From assembly GCA_944385275.1 (NCBI GenBank), contig CALWWP010000018.1:1-38169 (forward strand): a stretch of 38,169 nucleotides of DNA, given 5' to 3'. A program made the translations under genes and the position numbers. The notes beneath the pieces are model-generated. The model was given only the letters and a program-made list of their open reading frames with translations, did not search any database and had not been told where the DNA came from. Source of the stretch: an uncultured Oscillospiraceae bacterium. Its GTDB lineage: Bacteria > Bacillota > Clostridia > Oscillospirales > Oscillospiraceae. Below are positions 34,000 to 38,169 of this stretch, piece by piece (position 1 is the first letter of the stretch; each line of letters opens with the position of its first letter).

Positions 34000-34617
34000 T
34001 TACTTTTTAGACTTTATAAAAGACAAAATAGTGGATACCGCTCCGTCAACACCCGATTTAGAGGTGTTAATGGCCAAATCATACTGTCCCAGTTCTTTCC
34101 ACGAAATCCCGGTATACAACTTGTGATAGTTTGCTCTTCCCTTATCTGTCTTCTTTATCATCGCCTCCGCCTTCTTACGGTCGAGGCCCTCTGTATTCAT
34201 ACACTTTTGAATTCTGTCCTCTTTGTCGGCATACAGAAACACTTTAACACAGTCTGGATTATCCCTTAGAACATACTCAGAACAACGGCCAACAATAACA
34301 CAGCTGTGTTTCTCTGCCAGTTCCTGAATGACCTTGGACTGGGCAAAAAACGCCTTGTCATTTGGCGGCGTATCATATTGCATATACATGGTGCTGGCAT
34401 TGGAATAGGCCATCGATGCAATATTGTACAAGAAACTGCTGGTCGCCTTTTCTTCCGTTTGTTCAATAAATTCCGGACTCAATCCAGATTTATCCGCTGT
34501 CATCTGTATCAGCGCTCTGTCATAATACAAAATACCCAGAGCCGACGCGACTTTTTTACCGATGATACGTCCATCACAGCCATACTCACGACTTATTGTA
34601 ACCACTAAATTACCCAT
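34000..34617 (-). CDS. Cytidylate-kinase-like family protein
   Basis: A 205-aa protein of the cytidylate kinase-like group (Pfam Cytidylate_kin2). It begins LVVTISREYGCDGRIIGKKVASALGILYYDRALI, typical for this group and different from true Cmk with its classical P-loop. Later segments CVIVGRCSEYVL and VFLYADKEDRI fit the kinase fold. The substrate is unknown. The start is ATG 34617 with GGAGG 8 nt upstream; an in-frame ATG at 34650 lacks a site. Single gene with its own predicted promoter and terminator. Confidence 0.85.
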   Translation of the reverse strand: MGNLVVTISREYGCDGRIIGKKVASALGILYYDRALIQMTADKSGLSPEFIEQTEEKATSSFLYNIASMAYSNASTMYMQYDTPPNDKAFFAQSKVIQELAEKHSCVIVGRCSEYVLRDNPDCVKVFLYADKEDRIQKCMNTEGLDRKKAEAMIKKTDKGRANYHKLYTGISWKELGQYDLAINTSKSGVDGAVSTILSFIKSKK

Positions 34618-34650
34618 AAAATCCGCCTCCAATCCTCGGTATACATACAC

Positions 34651-34679
34651 ATTATACTACAGCTGGAAGTTTTTGTACA
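34651..34679 (-). promoter_or_regulatory. Possible promoter of the cytidylate-kinase-like gene
   Basis: TGTACA (34679-34674), 17-nt spacer, TATAAT (34656-34651) on the minus strand. The -10 is perfect and the -35 has four of six consensus bases. Confidence 0.5.
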
Positions 34680-34697
34680 GTATTTTAAAAAAATATC

Positions 34698-35642
34698 TTA
34701 ATTGTTATAGTAAATACTTCCACCTATAAACTCGCGGATAAGAGAATCCTTTGGAATACACTCATCGGCAAGGTCCGCAGACAGCCCGAACGCCTCTATT
34801 ATATATTCTATCTCGCTGTGAAACGGCACATTGTCTGGCAGCTTGTTCAGCAATGACAATGCTTGTTTTTTTATAGCCGCCACTTCATACGGCAAAGCAG
34901 AATCCAAAATAATATCAGCTCTGTCCTTAAAAGGATATATGTATTTTCGCTCTCCATCAAGCACGTTGTCCCATAATTCCAATGTGAAAATTGCACTGGA
35001 ACCACGGAAATTGTCGTCTCTGACTATACGCCGTATCATACGGAGCCACATTTTTTCAAAAGCCACTTTTCCATCGTCTTTTACAAACGTACTATCCGTA
35101 CTTATGTAAACTTTAAACGCTTCAGGATGCTTTCCCGATATCTCATCGTTGAGCGCGTGTATTCCCTCAAAAATAACTATCTCATGTGGCCCAAGCCTGA
35201 GCGGGCGCGTAATGGACGTAGCCCTCTTCTGGCGTGCGAACATAAAATGCGGTATCTGGATCTCTCCGCCCTTTGTCAAAATATCAAAGTGCTCATTGAG
35301 CAGTTCCATATCGACACATTCCGGAGATTCATAGTCAACGTCCCCATCGGCAGTTCTCGGCGCAGTTTTAGGATCTATGGTCTTAAAATAGTCGTCAATG
35401 GACACTGTATGAGTAACTATTCCAAGTTTTTCAAGTGCATGCTCCAGCTTTAATGCCGTTGTCGTTTTCCCGGAGCCAGACGGTCCGGACAGTAGGACGA
35501 TTGGACTTTGGCTTCTTCTTTTCCTTATTACGGAAGCTGCAAACGCAATATCCTTGTTAAACATATCATCGCAGCTTTTTACAAATTCGACCGGATTTTC
35601 CTGCAATTTCTTATTTACTTCAGATAATTTAATAGCCCCCAT
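34698..35642 (-). CDS. Uridine kinase / phosphoribulokinase family nucleoside kinase-like protein
   Basis: A 314-aa P-loop kinase of the PRK/uridine kinase family. Walker A is GPSGSGKTT (53-61), then SIDDYFKT (nucleoside-site Asp), IFEGIHALND and MIRRIVRDDNFRG in the lid region. It is longer than standard uridine kinase (about 210 aa) because of an N-terminal extension of some 45 residues and a C-terminal helical part. This longer form is commonly found next to hemZ and MBL hydrolase genes in Clostridia; its true substrate is not settled. GGAGG lies 6 nt before the ATG, and the gene overlaps hemZ by 14 nt. Confidence 0.88.
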   Translation of the reverse strand: MGAIKLSEVNKKLQENPVEFVKSCDDMFNKDIAFAASVIRKRRSQSPIVLLSGPSGSGKTTTALKLEHALEKLGIVTHTVSIDDYFKTIDPKTAPRTADGDVDYESPECVDMELLNEHFDILTKGGEIQIPHFMFARQKRATSITRPLRLGPHEIVIFEGIHALNDEISGKHPEAFKVYISTDSTFVKDDGKVAFEKMWLRMIRRIVRDDNFRGSSAIFTLELWDNVLDGERKYIYPFKDRADIILDSALPYEVAAIKKQALSLLNKLPDNVPFHSEIEYIIEAFGLSADLADECIPKDSLIREFIGGSIYYNN

Positions 35643-37110
35643 GAAAAACCTCCATCTTGTCCAAATTTCTTTTGTTGTTCAATACCTTTTCAATTCCATC
35701 AATATATTCATATGGATATTTTACATTGAATATCCTTTCTATCCTTCTCGTCTGAGGATTTACAAGCTTCGTTACCCCTCCGGCTCCCATGGCGATTATG
35801 CTTTGAAGCTCTTCCATCATGCAAATATTGTACAGGCCTTCTTTCCCATGCAAGCTCCAGCCTATGTTTTCAAATGCTCCAGACATATATTTCTGACGAT
35901 ACAAATAATAAGGCGTATATCCTGTAGATCTCAGGCGTTTATCTGCAAACTCCAGCATCTTTTCCACAGTTTCTCCGCCCGGCAGGGCATATTCTCCGCG
36001 ATCTATATTGGACCCTTTCTTTATCGACAAAGTATGAACTGTAATGTTTTCGGGCGCAAGCTGTATGATCCGATCGACCGTATCTGAAAATCCAATTACA
36101 TCATCTTCTGGCAAGCCTGCTATCAGATCCATATTTATTTCGCCTATATCTACTTTTCTTGCAAGCTCATATGCCAATATCACATCGTCAGGGGTGTGTT
36201 TCCTCCCAATGGCTTTCAGCACATGCTCCTGCATGGTCTGCGGATTTATGCTTATTCTAGTAGCTCCGCCGTTTTTGATCACTCTAAGCTTTTCTTCATC
36301 TATTGTATCTGGTCTTCCTGCTTCCACTGTAAATTCTCTGACAGCTGAGAGATTGAAGCGTTTTGACAGCTCATCAAAAATTCTTTTAAGCTGTTCCGCG
36401 GAAAGGGTAGTTGGGGTTCCTCCCCCCATGTATATGGATACAGGACTCCAGCCTATACGTTTAATTTCTTCTCCCACAACAGCTATCTCTCTTAACAACG
36501 CCTCTACAAAAGGCTCTATGAGCTTTACAGTCTTTTCGACCGATTGGCTCACAAATGAGCAATAAGCACATCTAGTCGGGCAAAACGGTATTCCTATGTA
36601 AAGTGATATCTCATTGTGATTCAAGCTTTTTCTTGCAGCAACACTCGCCATAGCCGTTTCAGTGCACAACTCAGCACGCTTTGGAGAAACATAGTATTCT
36701 TTTTGCAGCTGCCTTGCCGTTTCCTCTCGAGTCATTCCCAAATCCAAAAAACCGGCTGCTATTTTAGACGGCCTAATACCAGTCATTGCTCCCCACGGCA
36801 GTTCTCCTCCCACCGCAGGTCTAGCTGCCACATAAAACGAACGCTTAACGATTTTTTGAAGTTCACGGTCTCTTTCCAATTTATCTGCTTTATCTGGCGT
36901 CCGTGTTCTTGCCTTTCCCAAATACTCTTTTCCGTCTATTCGAAGCCTTGTCACAACTGTTGTATACACTTTTCCCTCAAACAATTTGCTTACGCATCCG
37001 TCTTCTTCCGTGTTTGCGCGTCCAAGCTGATGCTTTTCTCTAGGGAACATTGCAAGCAGGATCTGTTCAAGCGCATATTTGTATTCGTGATTTTCCAAAC
37101 AAAATTTCAT
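35629..37110 (-). CDS. hemZ: Coproporphyrinogen dehydrogenase-like radical SAM protein HemZ
   Basis: A 493-aa radical SAM protein. An N-terminal domain of about 165 aa, special to the HemZ branch, precedes the radical SAM core with the cluster motif CPTRCAYC (C177, C181, C184). YMGGGTPTTLS, ISINPQTM and a HemN-like C-terminal part follow. HemN family members oxidise coproporphyrinogen III without oxygen. HemZ is annotated that way, but its own activity is less certain, and no other haem genes are nearby. It overlaps the MBL gene by 4 nt. Confidence 0.92.
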   Translation of the reverse strand: MKFCLENHEYKYALEQILLAMFPREKHQLGRANTEEDGCVSKLFEGKVYTTVVTRLRIDGKEYLGKARTRTPDKADKLERDRELQKIVKRSFYVAARPAVGGELPWGAMTGIRPSKIAAGFLDLGMTREETARQLQKEYYVSPKRAELCTETAMASVAARKSLNHNEISLYIGIPFCPTRCAYCSFVSQSVEKTVKLIEPFVEALLREIAVVGEEIKRIGWSPVSIYMGGGTPTTLSAEQLKRIFDELSKRFNLSAVREFTVEAGRPDTIDEEKLRVIKNGGATRISINPQTMQEHVLKAIGRKHTPDDVILAYELARKVDIGEINMDLIAGLPEDDVIGFSDTVDRIIQLAPENITVHTLSIKKGSNIDRGEYALPGGETVEKMLEFADKRLRSTGYTPYYLYRQKYMSGAFENIGWSLHGKEGLYNICMMEELQSIIAMGAGGVTKLVNPQTRRIERIFNVKYPYEYIDGIEKVLNNKRNLDKMEVFHGGY

Positions 37111-37721
37111 AATTTTCCCGACACTGCCTGAAGCATACTTATATTAAATTTTCGTTCTCTTTCAAGCGTTGTGCTCTCCTCATGGCCGGGATATACCTCG
37201 TAATCTCCGTCCAATTCATACAACCTGCGCAAAGACCTGTCCATATCTTCCTGATTCCCATCGGCAAAATCTGTGCGGCCGCAGTCATCGCGGAACAGTG
37301 TGTCTCCCGTAAATAATGCGTCTTCACAACGCAGGACTACAGAACCTCTTGTGTGTCCGGGAGTCTCCAGCACATCAAAGTGCAGACCACCCACATTGAC
37401 TGAATCTCCCTCTTTATAACAGTTGACAAAATCGCTTTTAGTCGTCAATTTGAGTGGGTCGTCCCCCTTGCTCAAATCCGCCGCATGTATATATATCGGA
37501 GCACCGGTCTCTTCATGGAGTCCTACTGCGGCCCCAGTGTGATCGAAATGACCGTGTGTAAGCAATATACACTTTACATTCAAGGAATGTCCTTCCAAAT
37601 AGTCTAATATCTCCGACAGTCCGTCCCCTGGATCAATGACTGCACTTGCCATTGTCTTTTCATCCGTCACAATATAGCAATTTGCCTGAAGCCATCCTAC
37701 GCTAATAGATTTGATCAGCAT
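37107..37721 (-). CDS. Metallo-beta-lactamase fold hydrolase (glyoxalase II-like)
   Basis: A 204-aa MBL-fold hydrolase. The metal motif THGHFDHTG gives H56, H58, D60 and H61; further ligands are in ETPGHTRGS, FTGDTLF and YPGHEEST. It resembles the small YcbL-like glyoxalase II relatives; the natural thioester substrate is unknown. GGAGG lies 7 nt before the ATG. It is between dtd and hemZ, with 11 nt to dtd and a 4-nt overlap with hemZ. Confidence 0.92.
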   Translation of the reverse strand: MLIKSISVGWLQANCYIVTDEKTMASAVIDPGDGLSEILDYLEGHSLNVKCILLTHGHFDHTGAAVGLHEETGAPIYIHAADLSKGDDPLKLTTKSDFVNCYKEGDSVNVGGLHFDVLETPGHTRGSVVLRCEDALFTGDTLFRDDCGRTDFADGNQEDMDRSLRRLYELDGDYEVYPGHEESTTLERERKFNISMLQAVSGKL

Positions 37722-37732
37722 GCCAAATCCTC

Positions 37733-38169
37733 CTAAAGCTCATTTGTGTCCAGTATTATAGTTACGGGTCCGTCATTTTCTGAATTGACCTGCATGTACG
37801 CTCCAAATTTTCCTGTCTGTACATTAAATCCATATCCTCGGACTCGCTCTATAAACTGTTCATACAGGGGTACAGCAGTTTCCGGGCGTGCTGCGCCGAA
37901 AAAATCCGGACGCCTTCCTTTTTTACAGTTCCCGTACAGCGTAAACTGCGAAACCACAAGGATTTCTCCTTCAACATCTGACAAAGAGCGGTTCATCTTG
38001 CCGTTTTCATCTTCAAATATGCGTAATGTGCAAATTTTATCTGCCAATTTCAAGCACTGCTCCGGCCCGTCCTGTGTTCCTATACCAAGAAGGATCAAAA
38101 AACCTCGCCCAATACGACCGCATACCTTTTCATCAACAGCGACCGATGCGTTGTTTACCCTAGTCAAAA
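37733..38169 (-). CDS. dtd: D-aminoacyl-tRNA deacylase (5' end outside window)
   Basis: DTD removes D-amino acids (and glycine mischarged to tRNA-Ala) from tRNA. Visible are LTRVNNASVAVD near the N-terminus, the catalytic SQFTLYGNCKKGRRPDF motif with its Ser-Gln, and NSENDGPVTI, which corresponds to the family's NxGPVT cross-subunit Gly-Pro motif. The first few codons lie beyond position 38169. The family normally starts about six residues before the Val-Asn segment seen here, so a TTG inside the window is not taken as the start. It leads the dtd-MBL-hemZ-uridine-kinase-like cluster. Confidence 0.95.
   Translation of the reverse strand, partial: LTRVNNASVAVDEKVCGRIGRGFLILLGIGTQDGPEQCLKLADKICTLRIFEDENGKMNRSLSDVEGEILVVSQFTLYGNCKKGRRPDFFGAARPETAVPLYEQFIERVRGYGFNVQTGKFGAYMQVNSENDGPVTIILDTNEL

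Noticed and set aside
34660..34697. Terminator after the uridine-kinase-like gene
   Set aside because: Only A/T pairing around TATTTTTTTAAAATA is seen; no GC stem, so I do not call it.
1..38169. CRISPR arrays, prophage or insertion sequences
   Set aside because: No spaced direct repeats, integrase or transposase genes, or terminal repeats were seen; gene content is ordinary core metabolism.

Overview
The window looks like chromosomal DNA of an anaerobic, low-to-mid GC Bacillota bacterium, most likely class Clostridia. The reasons are AGGAGG-type ribosome binding sites, frequent TTG/GTG starts, a T-box leader on aspS, HemZ, PepF, short-form HisG with HisZ, two Feo iron systems with a FeoB-associated Cys-rich microprotein, and the dtd - MBL hydrolase - hemZ - uridine-kinase-like cluster. 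I see no phage, IS element, CRISPR array, tRNA or rRNA. Genus cannot be read from the sequence.

Layout. (1) 29-2440, minus strand: feoA-feoB-FeoB-associated microprotein. (2) 2647-3582, plus: an AEC-type carrier. (3) 3737-6168, plus: a second feoA-feoB pair with a different FeoB type. Both feoA genes have a similar TTAG..CTAA palindrome upstream, a likely shared iron (or Mn) operator. (4) 19043-6207, minus: one long operon argG-argH-argC-argJ-argB-argD-argF-carA-carB, with a consensus promoter and an 18-bp ARG box before argG and a terminator after carB. The last gene is an in-frame fusion of full-length CarB to a DapF (diaminopimelate epimerase) domain. (5) 27504-19234, minus: a complete histidine operon hisZ-G-D-C-B-H-A-F-IE-J with its own promoter. 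(6) 27697-30582, plus: T-box leader, aspS and an RlmA-like 23S rRNA methyltransferase. (7) 32423-30627, minus: pepF; 32558-32929, plus: a small membrane protein of unknown function. (8) 33869-32961 hslO (Hsp33) and 34617-34000 a cytidylate-kinase-like protein, minus. (9) 38169-34698, minus: dtd (cut by the window edge), an MBL hydrolase, hemZ and a uridine-kinase-like protein.

How the genes work together. The arg operon covers N-acetylglutamate to arginine by the ArgJ acetyl-recycling route (no argE or argA in the window) and makes its own carbamoyl phosphate. The his operon covers PRPP + ATP to histidinol and histidine, with HisJ supplying histidinol-phosphatase. 

The most unusual object is the CarB-DapF fusion. 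Its DapF half keeps the second active-site Cys (ACGTGAC) but has Ala where the family has the first catalytic Cys (MAGNAIRC instead of xCGNGxRC). It is therefore either a changed enzyme, an inactive domain with another role, or a lineage-specific variant. It sits under arginine control rather than in a lysine or cell-wall operon.
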